Source: JBBEAM01 sp942491105
GTDB lineage: Bacteria > Pseudomonadota > Alphaproteobacteria > Kiloniellales > DSM-21159
NCBI GenBank assembly: GCA_942491105.1
Contig: CALNZX010000012.1
Location: forward strand, 248,001-312,000
Length of the DNA: 64,000 bases
Reading direction: 5' to 3'
Shown here: one piece after another, positions 1 through 7,499 of the stretch
Numbering within the stretch: position 1 is the first letter of the stretch
Layout of the letters: each line of letters starts with the position of its first letter
Notes under the pieces: model-generated
Database searches by the model: none
What the model saw: only the letters and a program-made list of their open reading frames with translations
Told to the model about the DNA's origin: nothing
Position numbers and translations under genes: made by a program

Positions 1-607
1 CGAGGTTATAGCCCGACCACTCCCCAAGAAAGGACACCGTGCCCACGGGCCGCGCCCGGCGGGCCAGGGCCTCGGGCAGGCCGGCCTCCTCGGCGCATTC
101 CTTGATCAGGTTCTCGGCGATCGACAGACCGGCCGGCTGGCCGCCGCCGACCATCTGGTCGAGCTTGCCCGGCAGGGTCGCCTTGTCGGCGGCGCGCCGC
201 CCGGTCCACAGGTGCAGCGCGCCGTCGATCCAGCGCAGGCCGTTGACGTGCACGCCGAAGGCGCGAATCCCGAAGCGCGGCGCCAGCGCCCGGTCGAGGA
301 GGAGCAGCGGCGTCTCGCCCCAGGTTCTCAGCACCGGATAGGCCTCGCCGCGCGGCGGCGGCAGATCGCCGCTTTCGCAGAGGCGCGCGGCGACCTCGGC
401 CAGCGCGGCGCTCCGCTCCGGCGGCGTGGCCAGCGCCGGGACCAGCGCGACGGCCTCCGGCGTCACCGCGAAAATCTTGGGAAAATCGGCCAGGCGCCGG
501 GCCAACGCGGGCTCGATCCAGCCGACCCGCCGCCCCGCGACCCGCCAGGGCAGCCGCGTGGCGGGGTCCCAGCCCTGGGCGGCGCGGAGATGGCGCAGCA
601 GACTCAC
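1..607 (-). CDS. DUF4743/Nudix hydrolase, partial
   Basis: About 202 residues are visible before the gene runs off the left edge, so the C-terminus is missing. The GTG start (607-605) overlaps the stop of the upstream ACT gene as GTGA, which suggests translational coupling. Residues 1-115 resemble the DUF4743 domain found in front of Nudix domains of the Tnr3/thiamine-pyrophosphokinase-associated group. A Nudix box lies at residues 154-176 and ends in KECAEEAG; the first Glu of the canonical box is Leu here, as I recall for this subgroup. It probably hydrolyses a nucleoside-diphosphate-type substrate, perhaps a damaged thiamine diphosphate form. Substrate is inferred from family only. Confidence 0.8.
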   Translation of the reverse strand, partial: MSLLRHLRAAQGWDPATRLPWRVAGRRVGWIEPALARRLADFPKIFAVTPEAVALVPALATPPERSAALAEVAARLCESGDLPPPRGEAYPVLRTWGETPLLLLDRALAPRFGIRAFGVHVNGLRWIDGALHLWTGRRAADKATLPGKLDQMVGGGQPAGLSIAENLIKECAEEAGLPEALARRARPVGTVSFLGEWSGYNL

Positions 608-921
608 GCGCAGCGTTTCTCCGAGGTCAGCACGGTCTCGACGCCCCAGATCTGGCGCATGCAGCGGGCGATGTAGTCGCTCAAATCCGGCGTCAGCCCG
701 GCGACCTGCAGGTCGATGGACAGGGCCTCGCCGTGCTTGGCCGCGACCACGTCGCTGTGGCAGCGCTGGGCGATCAGGTTGCGCTTGGCGAACAGCTCGA
801 GCACCCGGGGCATGACGCCCGGCTCGACGGCGGCGGTGACGGAAAAGCAGAACACGCGCCCGGGAGTCTCCTCGGGGCGGTTGTGCGGCTGAGTTTCGGT
901 GGAAAGTCTGTCAGCGGACAT
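604..921 (-). CDS. Small ACT-domain protein
   Basis: A 105-residue protein. The ATG at 921 is chosen because GGAG lies about 9 bases upstream; GTG codons further upstream (963) have no such site. The core (about residues 22-100, from PGRVFCFSV to WGVETVLTS) has the beta-alpha-beta pattern of an ACT domain like that of acetolactate synthase small subunits. ACT domains bind small ligands such as amino acids and act by dimerising. At this size it has no catalytic domain, so a regulatory role is inferred. No acetolactate synthase large subunit is adjacent; the coupled downstream gene is a Nudix hydrolase. A weak promoter match, TTGACC-N17-TAATCT on the minus strand, lies at 1065-1037. Confidence 0.75.
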   Translation of the reverse strand: MSADRLSTETQPHNRPEETPGRVFCFSVTAAVEPGVMPRVLELFAKRNLIAQRCHSDVVAAKHGEALSIDLQVAGLTPDLSDYIARCMRQIWGVETVLTSEKRCA

Positions 922-1036
922 CTGACGCAAGCTCCTGTACGGCAAAGAAAAACGAATCACCACGTCCCGGCTGGCCCTGGGGCGCCGGGTCGGTAATTCG
1001 AATAATGCCGAACAGGTTCTGCGTCATAGCGATCTA

Positions 1037-1065
1037 AGATTAGCCAGCGCCCCCGGCGCGGTCAA
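1037..1065 (-). promoter_or_regulatory. Weak sigma70-like promoter for ACT-Nudix pair
   Basis: On the minus strand TTGACC (1065-1060) and TAATCT (1042-1037) are separated by 17 bases, 116 bases upstream of the ACT gene start. The -35 matches five of six consensus positions, the -10 only three of six, so this is a modest prediction. Confidence 0.35.
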
Positions 1066-1086
1066 CCGCGCAGACGGGGCGGGCCA

Positions 1087-1842
1087 TCAGGGGGTTTCCT
1101 TTTCCCCGCCACCGCCGCCGCGCCGGGCGGAGCGGCGCGACAGCATGTTGAGCGCCTCGACCGCGCAGGAAAAGGCCATGGCCGCGTAGATGTAGCCCTT
1201 GGGCACATGCACGCCGAAGCCCTCGGCGATCAGCATCATGCCGATCATCAGCAGGAAGGCGAGCGCCAGCATCACCACGGTCGGGTTGTCGTTGATGAAC
1301 TCGCCCAGGGGCTTGGCCGCGAACAGCATCACGCCGATGGCCACGACGATGGCGATGATCATGATCGGCAGATGCTTGGTCATGCCGACGGCGGTCAGGA
1401 TCGAATCCACCGAGAACACGATATCGAGCAGCAGGATCTGAACGATCGCCAGGGCGAAGGTGCCGGCCGCCGCCATCGCCAGGTCGCCGCCGGCGTGGGG
1501 ATCGACGTGCTGGTGGATTTCCCGGGTCGCCTTCCACAGCAGGAACAGCCCGCCGACGATCAGGATCAGGTCGCGCCAGGAGAACTCGAGATCGAAGACG
1601 CTGAGCACCGTCGCGGTCAGGCCGACCAGGAAGGCGATGACGCTGACCAGCGCGATGCGCATCAGCAGCGCCAGGGCGAGGCCGATCTTGCGCGCCCTGT
1701 CGCGGCTTTCCGCCGGCAGCTTGTTGGTCAGGATCGAGATGAAGACCAGGTTGTCGATGCCCAGCACGATTTCCATCGCCGTCAAGGTGGCCAGGGCGGC
1801 CCAGGCTTCCGGGCTGAGGGCGAGGGAGATCAGGTAATCCAT
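1087..1842 (-). CDS. TerC family integral membrane protein
   Basis: A 251-residue protein with about seven hydrophobic segments. The ATG at 1842 (MDYLISLAL) is preferred over an upstream ATG at 1920 because the family starts this way. The diagnostic TerC motifs are visible: MEIVLGIDN in helix 2 and LLDIVFSVDSI in the middle, which supply paired acidic residues inside the membrane. TerC proteins are linked to metal homeostasis, tellurite resistance and manganese export or metalation of exported enzymes. The C-terminus is a basic, glycine-rich tail (SARRGGGGG). It is divergent from the phage-like unit starting at 2033. Confidence 0.9.
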   Translation of the reverse strand: MDYLISLALSPEAWAALATLTAMEIVLGIDNLVFISILTNKLPAESRDRARKIGLALALLMRIALVSVIAFLVGLTATVLSVFDLEFSWRDLILIVGGLFLLWKATREIHQHVDPHAGGDLAMAAAGTFALAIVQILLLDIVFSVDSILTAVGMTKHLPIMIIAIVVAIGVMLFAAKPLGEFINDNPTVVMLALAFLLMIGMMLIAEGFGVHVPKGYIYAAMAFSCAVEALNMLSRRSARRGGGGGEKETP

Positions 1843-1951
1843 GAAGGCTTCTCTTTTGGCGGCCTTGGCGGCGGGGAAATCCGGCGTCACGCATATTGGC
1901 AGCCCCGCCCCGCCTTGCAATGCCCGTTGCGCGCGGAAGTCAAGCTAATTC

Positions 1952-1980
1952 TTGACATTATTCCTATAGCGGATTATATT
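1952..1980 (+). promoter_or_regulatory. Near-consensus sigma70 promoter
   Basis: TTGACA (1952-1957, perfect -35) and TATATT (1975-1980, five of six -10 positions) are separated by exactly 17 bases. It points at the phage-like gene at 2033, leaving a leader of about 45 bases with AAGGAG upstream of the ATG. The AT-rich patch stands out from the surrounding sequence. This is among the strongest promoter matches in the window. Confidence 0.8.
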
Positions 1981-2032
1981 CCTTGTCCTGTTTCCCGCTT
2001 CATCCCCCTGCCCCGCCAAGGAGTTTCCGCCG

Positions 2033-2371
2033 ATGACCACGCTGCTGCCGCGCGACGACGACAACACGCCGATTCCCGCCATGACCCTGAAGCCCGATGG
2101 CGCCCATGCCCTGGCCGTGGGCGCCAGTTCGGCGCGCAGCGCCCAGGCCTTCGCCGCCGGCACGCGGGTGGTCTCGCTGTTCGCCACCCAGCCGGTGTTC
2201 CTGCGTCTGGGCGACGCCGCCGTCACCGCGGACAGCGGCGATCACTTCTTCCCGGCCGGGATCTACTACGACATCTCCCTGGGCCACGCGAAGGGGGTCA
2301 CCGCCAGCCACATCGCGGCGCTGCGCGCCGGCGGCGAGGACGCCACGCTCTACATCTCGGAGAAAGCCTGA
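2033..2371 (+). CDS. Small phage-like protein of unknown function
   Basis: A 112-residue protein. Its ATG has AAGGAG about 11 bases upstream and lies just behind a near-consensus promoter. I recognise no catalytic motif. The layout (Ala-rich start, then GTRVVSLFATQPVFLRLGD and a DHFFPAGIYYDI segment) looks like small beta-rich proteins encoded beside tail or host-interaction genes of prophages and gene transfer agents; this is a resemblance recalled, not demonstrated. Its stop overlaps the next start as TGATG, so the two proteins are probably made together. Function is unknown. Confidence 0.65.
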   Translation: MTTLLPRDDDNTPIPAMTLKPDGAHALAVGASSARSAQAFAAGTRVVSLFATQPVFLRLGDAAVTADSGDHFFPAGIYYDISLGHAKGVTASHIAALRAGGEDATLYISEKA

Positions 2372-3315
2372 TGCTGCTCAGCCTGGGCCGGGGCCTTGCC
2401 CCCGCCGGGCGGGGCGAGGGCGTCGATCCGCCCAGCCTGCCCGGCCCCTTCAGCGGCCTGCTCGACGCGCTGGCGGCGGCGCCGATCGGCGCCTACGCCC
2501 TGCGCCGTTTGAGCGGCGATTACCTGGGCCCCTGTCTGCGCCTGCGCCGTGCTAGCGACGACGCGGAGCTGGATTTCGGCTTCGACGCCGCCGGCGCCCT
2601 CGATAGCACGGCCATCGCGGCCTGGCTCGGCGGCGCGGCGGGCCATGTCGCCACTTGGTACGACCAGTCCGGCCAGGCCGCCGACCTCGCCCAGGCCGCC
2701 GCCGCCCGGCAGCCGCTCTACAGCGCTTCCGGCATCAACGGCCTGCCGTCGCTCGGCTTCGTCAAGGCCGAGGCGAACTTCCTCGAGCGCCCGGCCTTCA
2801 CGGCGCTGAACGTCGCCGACCCGGCCTGGTCCAGCTTCTTCGTCCACCGCCACGCCACCGCCGCCACGGGCAACGCCAGCGAAACTCTCTGGACGCAGGC
2901 GGAATCGGAGTCCGAGCTAACATTCCTTCGCATAGCACCTCGTCTTGGTTCTCAAGACTGGGCTGGCGTTCAAATTCGCGCGCAACAAATTGAACCACAG
3001 ATTCAAGTGATTGAAGCTTCACCGTCAGCGTACGGAATGATTAGTAGCTATCAATCAACCGTCATTAGCTTTGGCACTCAAGTAACATGGAGGAAAAACA
3101 GAGCCGTCATCGCTGGGCTAAACAACGCAAACCTGAATCCGGCCAATCCACTGCTTGCGGATAGGTTTACTCTCGGGTGTTTTAATCGCACGACAAATGC
3201 TGTCTCTGACTTCTTTGATGGAGATCTTGCGGAATTCATCCTCTTTGCAGATTCTTTGACGGACCCTGACCTCAGCACAATTGAGGATGATCTAGCAGAT
3301 GCTTGGGGACTCTAA
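2371..3315 (+). CDS. LamG/arabinofuranosidase-fold phage-like protein, mosaic
   Basis: A 314-residue protein overlapping the upstream gene by one base (TGATG). Residues about 35-110 carry the pattern YALRRLS..GPCLRLRR, DFGFDAAG and VATWYDQSGQAADL, which is seen in the catalytic-like fold of arabinofuranosidase B and in many phage surface proteins of the concanavalin/LamG type. The C-terminal half (about residues 180-314) stays in frame but has quite different base use: a hand count of 2941-3300 gives 169 G+C of 360 (47%), against 46 of 60 (77%) for 2461-2520. The change falls near 2910-2920. A recombined gene with a replaced C-terminal module is the simplest reading. Secreted or particle-bound carbohydrate binding is inference only. 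Confidence 0.7.
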   Translation: MLLSLGRGLAPAGRGEGVDPPSLPGPFSGLLDALAAAPIGAYALRRLSGDYLGPCLRLRRASDDAELDFGFDAAGALDSTAIAAWLGGAAGHVATWYDQSGQAADLAQAAAARQPLYSASGINGLPSLGFVKAEANFLERPAFTALNVADPAWSSFFVHRHATAATGNASETLWTQAESESELTFLRIAPRLGSQDWAGVQIRAQQIEPQIQVIEASPSAYGMISSYQSTVISFGTQVTWRKNRAVIAGLNNANLNPANPLLADRFTLGCFNRTTNAVSDFFDGDLAEFILFADSLTDPDLSTIEDDLADAWGL

Positions 3316-3332
3316 CCCAGCAGAAGCCGCGC

Positions 3333-4163
3333 TCAGCTTTTCGCCCTTAGCACCAGGGTCATGTTGTCGTGCAGCCAGGCCTTGCCGGGCAGGCGCCGGG
3401 TCCAGCGATCGAGCCGCCGCACCGCACGCGCGGGCAGCCAGGGCAGCAGTTTCCACAGCTTGATATGTCCGTGGGTCAAGGGATTGGCCGTGTATTCCAG
3501 GCTGAGCACCTCCAGCCCCGCCTGCCCGGCCAGCGCGGCAAGCTCCCCGGCGTGCAGCAGAAAAATATGATCGGCGCCGTTCGGCCCGAACTGGATGCCT
3601 TCGTACTGGCTGGGGTCCTCGCATTCCGAGAACTTGGGCATGTCGTAGCGGAAATAGGCGCCGTTGGGCGTGGTCAGCACCAGGATGCCGCCGGGCTTCA
3701 GGAAACCGGCGATATGCGCCATGAAAACGTCGGGGTGCGCGACATGCTCGATCACCTCCATGGCCACGACCGCGTCGAACTCCGGCCGCGCCGGCATCTC
3801 CAGGATGTTGCCGGGGCGGTACGCGATATCGCCGCCTTCATCGCCGCTTTCCCGCTTCGAGCCGCCTTCCCGCTTCAAGCGGACGTAGCCCGCCAGCTCC
3901 GCGCGAATATCGTTCCACACCACGCGGCAGCCCATCCGGGCCAGGGCCAGGGTGGTGTTGCCCTGCGCCGCTGCCAGGTCGAGCACGCGGGCGCCGGGCG
4001 GGGTCAGGGCCGCGATCTGGCCGAGCACGCTCTGCTGGCGCAGGTCGTAGGCGTAGCGGTAGCCGAGATAGCGGTCCGGCGGAGGCAGCACTTCGTTGCA
4101 GTCGTAGGCGTGGGAAAGCCGCCAGGACTCGGGCCAGTCGTCTTGAGGTGTAGGAAGCCGCAT
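3333..4163 (-). CDS. Class I SAM-dependent methyltransferase
   Basis: A 276-residue protein from ATG 4163; a GTG at 4190 is an alternative and neither has a clear Shine-Dalgarno site. The SAM-binding motif I is RVLDLAAAQGNTTL, followed by an acidic loop (VVWNDI), DAVVAMEVIEHV (motif II region) and LKPGGILVLTTPNG. This is the UbiG/Methyltransf_11-like fold. The tail (KLLPWLPARAVRRLDRW) is basic and amphipathic. Bases 3840-3880 contain an imperfect tandem repeat encoding KREGG-SKRESG, an insertion in the loop after motif I. The substrate is unknown; similar proteins occur in polysaccharide or lipid modification. It converges with the phage-like gene, 17 bases away. Confidence 0.8.
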   Translation of the reverse strand: MRLPTPQDDWPESWRLSHAYDCNEVLPPPDRYLGYRYAYDLRQQSVLGQIAALTPPGARVLDLAAAQGNTTLALARMGCRVVWNDIRAELAGYVRLKREGGSKRESGDEGGDIAYRPGNILEMPARPEFDAVVAMEVIEHVAHPDVFMAHIAGFLKPGGILVLTTPNGAYFRYDMPKFSECEDPSQYEGIQFGPNGADHIFLLHAGELAALAGQAGLEVLSLEYTANPLTHGHIKLWKLLPWLPARAVRRLDRWTRRLPGKAWLHDNMTLVLRAKS

Positions 4164-4303
4164 CGCTAATTCTACCGCCGGGAAAGACACGGGTCATCGC
4201 CGAAATGTCCGCGCCGCTTGGCGCGGCCCTGCGCCAAGCTGCCGCGCCCCCCGCCCGCGATTCCCCCTGGCGAGGCGCCGCCGGGGCGTATATATCCCCC
4301 GGC

Positions 4304-4495
4304 ATGATGATTTTCCTGATCGTACTCGCCATGCTGATCACCCTCGGCGTTCTGTTTACCGGGCTGATCGCGATGGCCAGAGGCGGCGAATTCAACCGCA
4401 AGCACGGCAACAAGCTGATGCGCCTGAGGGTGGTTGCCCAGGGCGTGGCGATCCTGCTGTTCGGCCTTGCGATGCTGATCGGCAACGGCCAGTAG
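4304..4495 (+). CDS. HIG1-like twin-transmembrane protein
   Basis: A 63-residue protein (ATG 4304; a second ATG follows at 4307). It has two hydrophobic helices, about residues 3-22 and 40-60, joined by a basic loop containing GGEFNRKHGNKLMRLR. That loop is the signature of alphaproteobacterial twin-transmembrane proteins related to the HIG1 (hypoxia-induced gene 1) domain. Mitochondrial relatives associate with cytochrome oxidase supercomplexes; a similar respiratory role here is inferred. No strong ribosome-binding site is visible in front of it. An upstream in-frame ATG at 4205 would add 33 unconserved-looking residues and is not preferred. Confidence 0.8.
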   Translation: MMIFLIVLAMLITLGVLFTGLIAMARGGEFNRKHGNKLMRLRVVAQGVAILLFGLAMLIGNGQ

Positions 4496-4579
4496 CCTGC
4501 GCCCGGCGCGCCTTTTCGGGCGCGCCCAGGGCCAGAGGAAATCCCCTTGCCCGGCCTGGCCCGGCGGCTGCTGGCGGCT

Positions 4580-4625
4580 GTCCTGGAATTGCCCTGGGGG
4601 CTGCCCTGGGGGCTGTCCTGGGGCC
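4580..4625 (+). repeat. 12-base tandem repeat, four degenerate copies
   Basis: Two exact copies of GCCCTGGGGGCT (4591-4602 and 4603-4614) are flanked by degenerate copies beginning GTCCTGG (4580 and 4615). It lies between the HIG1-like gene and the etf promoter. No function is evident. Confidence 0.7.
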
Positions 4626-4650
4626 GCTTTCCGCTGCCCCGGTGGCTCGA

Positions 4651-4679
4651 TTGACACCCTCCCGGCCCCTCCTTATTGT
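4651..4679 (+). promoter_or_regulatory. Sigma70-like promoter for the etf operon
   Basis: TTGACA (4651-4656) is followed after 17 bases by TATTGT (4674-4679), a perfect -35 and a four-of-six -10. It would give a leader of roughly 140 bases in front of etfB that contains a tandem repeat. Confidence 0.6.
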
Positions 4680-4753
4680 GCGCCTGCGAAATAGCCGGGG
4701 CCGGAGCTGAATGCCGGCCCCATCCCACCAAACCGACCGGCGGCGGGCGCAGT

Positions 4754-4792
4754 GGAAACTCCCAGAGGAAACCCCCAGAGGAGACTCCCGGC
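4754..4792 (+). repeat. 13-base tandem repeat in the etfB leader
   Basis: Three consecutive 13-base units: GGAAACTCCCAGA, GGAAACCCCCAGA and GGAGACTCCCGGC. Each junction produces AGAGGA-type purine runs resembling ribosome-binding sites, 34 or more bases before the ATG at 4826. Confidence 0.7.
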
Positions 4793-4825
4793 GGCGGCAC
4801 CCGGCAGGAGCATGAGCGGACGGCA

Positions 4826-5575
4826 ATGAAGGTATTGGTTCCGATCAAGCGCGTGATCGACGCGAACGTGAAGGTCCGTGTGAAATCCGATGGTTCCGGC
4901 GTCGAGACGTCGAACGTCAAGATGGCGATGAACCCGTTTTGCGAGATCGCGGTGGAACAGGCGGTCCGCCTGAAGGAAGCCGGCACGGCCGAGGAGGTCA
5001 TCGTGGTGTCCTGCGGCGCCGGCAGCGCGCAGGAAACCCTGCGCACCGGCCTGGCCATGGGCGCCGACCGGGCGATCCTGGTCGAGAGCGAGGAAAGCCT
5101 GGAGCCGCTGGCGATCGCCAAGCTGCTGAAGGCCGTGGCCGAGCGCGAGGAGCCGGGCCTGATCCTGCTGGGCAAGCAGGCGGTCGACGGCGACAACAAC
5201 CAGACGGCGCAGATGCTGGCCGCCCTGCTGGGCTGGCCGCAGGGCACCTTCATCTCCAAGCTGGAGACCGGCGACGGCGAGACCAAGGTCACCCGCGAGG
5301 TCGACGGCGGCCTGGAGAAGCTGACCCTCAAGGGCAAGGCCGTGATCAGCGTCGATCTGCGCCTCAACGAGCCGCGCTATGCCAGCCTGCCGAACATCAT
5401 GAAGGCCAAGAAAAAGCCGATGGACACCCTCAACCCCGAGGAGCTGGGCGTCGACGTGACGCCGCGCCTGGAGACGGTGAAGGTGTCCGAGCCGCCGAAG
5501 CGCCAGGCCGGGGTCAAGGTCGGCTCGGTGGCCGAGCTGGTGGAAAAACTGAAGAACGAAGCGAAGGTGATCTGA
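4826..5575 (+). CDS. etfB: Electron transfer flavoprotein beta subunit
   Basis: A 249-residue protein starting MKVLVPIKRV, the standard length and opening of EtfB. It contains the AMP-binding adenine nucleotide hydrolase-like fold with GLAMGADRAILV and LLGKQAVDGDNNQTAQML, and the ETF-beta recognition loop DLRLNEPRYASLPNIMKAKKK, parts of which bind acyl-CoA dehydrogenases. With EtfA it carries electrons from acyl-CoA dehydrogenases to the membrane ETF:quinone oxidoreductase. It is first in an operon with etfA one base after its stop and a hydroxyacyl-CoA dehydrogenase 26 bases further on. The acyl-CoA dehydrogenase at 47072 is one likely electron donor. Confidence 0.97.
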   Translation: MKVLVPIKRVIDANVKVRVKSDGSGVETSNVKMAMNPFCEIAVEQAVRLKEAGTAEEVIVVSCGAGSAQETLRTGLAMGADRAILVESEESLEPLAIAKLLKAVAEREEPGLILLGKQAVDGDNNQTAQMLAALLGWPQGTFISKLETGDGETKVTREVDGGLEKLTLKGKAVISVDLRLNEPRYASLPNIMKAKKKPMDTLNPEELGVDVTPRLETVKVSEPPKRQAGVKVGSVAELVEKLKNEAKVI

Positions 5576-5576
5576 G

Positions 5577-6509
5577 ATGTCTGTCCTGGTAATCGCGGAG
5601 CATGACAACGCCGAGATCTGGCCGGCGACCCTCAACACGGTAACCGCGGCGCTTGAGCTGGACGGCGAGGTTCACCTGCTGGTCGCCGGGTCCGGCTGCG
5701 CGGCGGCGGCCGACGCGGGCGCCAAGATCGCCGGCGTGGCCAAGGTGCTGAGCGCCGACCATGCCGAGTACGCCCATAGCCTGGCGGAAAACCTGGCGCC
5801 GCTGATCGTCGAGCTGGCCAAGGGCTACAGCCATGTGCTGGCCCCGGCCACGACCTTCGGCAAGAACCTGCTGCCGCGCGCCGCGGCGCTGCTCGACGTG
5901 CAGCAGATCTCCGACATCTCGGAGATCGTCGACGCCGACACCTTCGTGCGGCCGATCTACGCCGGCAACGCCCTGGCGACGGTCAAGTCCAAGGACGCGC
6001 TGAAGCTGCTGACCGTGCGCGCCACGGCCTTCGAGCCGGCCGCCGCCGAGGGCGGTTCCGCCGCCAGCGAGACGGTCGCGGGCACCGGCGACGCCGGGCT
6101 GTCCGTATTCGGCGGCCAGGAGCTGACCGAGAGCGAGCGTCCCGAGCTGACCACCGCCAAGATCGTGATCTCCGGCGGGCGCGGCATGCAGTCGGGCGAC
6201 AACTTCGCGATGCTGGAAAAGGTCGCCGACAAGCTCGGCGCGGCGGTCGGCGCCAGCCGGGCCGCGGTCGACGCCGGTTTCGTGCCCAACGACTACCAGG
6301 TCGGCCAGACCGGCAAGGTGGTGGCCCCCGATCTCTACATCGCGGTCGGCATCTCCGGCGCCATCCAGCATCTCGCCGGCATGAAGGACTCCAAGGTGAT
6401 CGTGGCGATCAACAAGGACGAGGAGGCGCCGATCTTCCAGGTGGCCGACTACGGCCTGGTCGCCGATCTCTTCGAAGCCGTCCCCGAACTCGAAAAGGAA
6501 CTCGGCTAG
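5577..6509 (+). CDS. etfA: Electron transfer flavoprotein alpha subunit
   Basis: A 310-residue protein, normal length. The C-terminal FAD-binding domain is clear: SGGRGMQSGDNF, then GQTGKVVAPDLYIAVGISG and AIQHLAGMKDSKVIVAINKD. The N-terminal half pairs with EtfB. The start codon is one base after the etfB stop (TGAGATG), typical of the two-subunit operon. Its role is to hold the FAD that accepts single electrons from dehydrogenases in beta-oxidation and amino acid catabolism, passing them to ubiquinone. Confidence 0.97.
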   Translation: MSVLVIAEHDNAEIWPATLNTVTAALELDGEVHLLVAGSGCAAAADAGAKIAGVAKVLSADHAEYAHSLAENLAPLIVELAKGYSHVLAPATTFGKNLLPRAAALLDVQQISDISEIVDADTFVRPIYAGNALATVKSKDALKLLTVRATAFEPAAAEGGSAASETVAGTGDAGLSVFGGQELTESERPELTTAKIVISGGRGMQSGDNFAMLEKVADKLGAAVGASRAAVDAGFVPNDYQVGQTGKVVAPDLYIAVGISGAIQHLAGMKDSKVIVAINKDEEAPIFQVADYGLVADLFEAVPELEKELG

Positions 6510-6535
6510 TTCAGCCGGATAAGGAACAAGCAGAC

Positions 6536-7423
6536 ATGGCCGACACCCCCGACTTCAAAACCATCGGTATCATCGGCGCTGGACAGATGGGCAGCGGCAT
6601 CGCCCATGTCTGCGCCCTGGCCGGCTACGACGTGATCCTGCAGGACATCGAACAGGCCCAGATCGACAAGGGCCTGGCCAATATCGACAAGAACCTGCAG
6701 CGCGCCGTCGACAAGAGCAAGCTCTCGGCCGAGGACAAGACAGCGGCATTGGGCCGGATTTCCAGCAGCACCGATCTCGCCGCCTTCGGCGACTGCGAGC
6801 TGGTGATCGAGGCCGCCGTCGAGGTCGAGGAAGTCAAGAAGGCGATCTTCCAGAAGCTCTGCCCGCATCTGCGCGCCGACGCCATCATCTGCACCAACAC
6901 CTCCTCGATCTCGGTGACCCGTCTGGCGACCTCCAGCGACCGCCCCGAGCAGTTCATGGGCATGCACTTCATGAACCCGGTGCCGGTGATGCAGCTGGTC
7001 GAGCTGATTCGCGGCATCGCGACCGGCGAGGAAACCTTCGCGGCGGTCCGCGTGCTGACCGAGAAGCTGGGCAAGACCCCGGTGGCCGCCGAGGATTTCC
7101 CGGCCTTCATCGTCAACCGCATCCTGCTGCCGATGATCAACGAGGCGGTCTATACCCTCTACGAGGGCGTCGGCTCCGTGGAGTCCATCGACACCGCCCT
7201 CAAGCTTGGCGCCAATCACCCCATGGGGCCGCTGGAGCTGGCCGATTTCATCGGTCTCGACACCTGCCTGGCGGTGATGCACGTGCTCTACGAGGGCCTG
7301 GCCGACAGCAAGTACCGGCCCTGTCCGCTGCTGGTGAAGTACGTCGAGGCTGGCTGGGTCGGCCGCAAATCCGGCCGCGGCTTCTACGACTACGCCGGCG
7401 ACAAGCCGGTGCCGACCCGCTAG
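6536..7423 (+). CDS. hbd: 3-hydroxybutyryl-CoA dehydrogenase
   Basis: A 295-residue protein of the short, single-function 3-hydroxyacyl-CoA dehydrogenase family. The Rossmann motif is IGIIGAGQMGSGIAHVCA. The catalytic segment GMHFMNPVPVMQLVELI supplies the His, and ICTNTSSISVTRLA and FIVNRILLPMINEA are conserved family blocks. The C-terminal helical domain ends with GRKSGRGFYDY. It interconverts (S)-3-hydroxybutyryl-CoA and acetoacetyl-CoA with NAD(P). Placement after etfBA is the usual alphaproteobacterial order and connects fatty acid and PHA-related short-chain metabolism. Confidence 0.95.
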   Translation: MADTPDFKTIGIIGAGQMGSGIAHVCALAGYDVILQDIEQAQIDKGLANIDKNLQRAVDKSKLSAEDKTAALGRISSSTDLAAFGDCELVIEAAVEVEEVKKAIFQKLCPHLRADAIICTNTSSISVTRLATSSDRPEQFMGMHFMNPVPVMQLVELIRGIATGEETFAAVRVLTEKLGKTPVAAEDFPAFIVNRILLPMINEAVYTLYEGVGSVESIDTALKLGANHPMGPLELADFIGLDTCLAVMHVLYEGLADSKYRPCPLLVKYVEAGWVGRKSGRGFYDYAGDKPVPTR

Positions 7424-7430
7424 GACGCGC

Positions 7431-7450
7431 CCGCCGCGGTCTTGCGGCGG
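7431..7450 (+). terminator. Stem-loop after hbd, no T-run
   Basis: A 7-base stem (CCGCCGC / GCGGCGG) with a 6-base loop starts 8 bases after the hbd stop. No T-tract follows, so Rho-independent termination is uncertain. A second hairpin (CGCTCCC / GGGAGCG, 7474-7495) encloses the ribosome-binding region of the next gene. Confidence 0.35.
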
Positions 7451-7499
7451 ACCTTCCGGGCGGGCAGACTGGCCGCTCCCTCAATTTCGGGAGCGCCCG

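Larger units (their letters stand above)
4496..4825 (+). other. 330-base gap: repeats and etf promoter
   Basis: No gene is supported here. The gap holds a 12-base tandem repeat (4580-4625), a promoter match (4651-4679) and a 13-base tandem repeat in the leader of etfB (4754-4792). The reading frame of etfB stays open upstream to 4676, but the ATG there would give a 50-residue Gly/Pro-rich extension unlike any ETF beta subunit. Confidence 0.6.

Noticed and set aside
1207..2370. Long plus-strand open frame in front of the phage-like gene (702 codons in total)
   Set aside because: The part before 2371 is antisense to the TerC gene and rich in His/Asp/Gln, as expected of a GC-rich shadow frame. 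The true start is ATG 2371 behind its own coupled gene.
860..4793. GAGGAGACTCCCGG shared by the ACT gene (about 860-875, minus) and the etfB leader (4778 onward)
   Set aside because: Only 14 bases, one copy inside a conserved coding region and one in a tandem repeat. Too short and too few to call a dispersed repeat.
3838..5367. 509-codon minus-strand frame across the etf promoter
   Set aside because: It is antisense to etfB and partly out of frame with the methyltransferase gene; composition is Ser/Arg/Pro-rich and no domain is visible.
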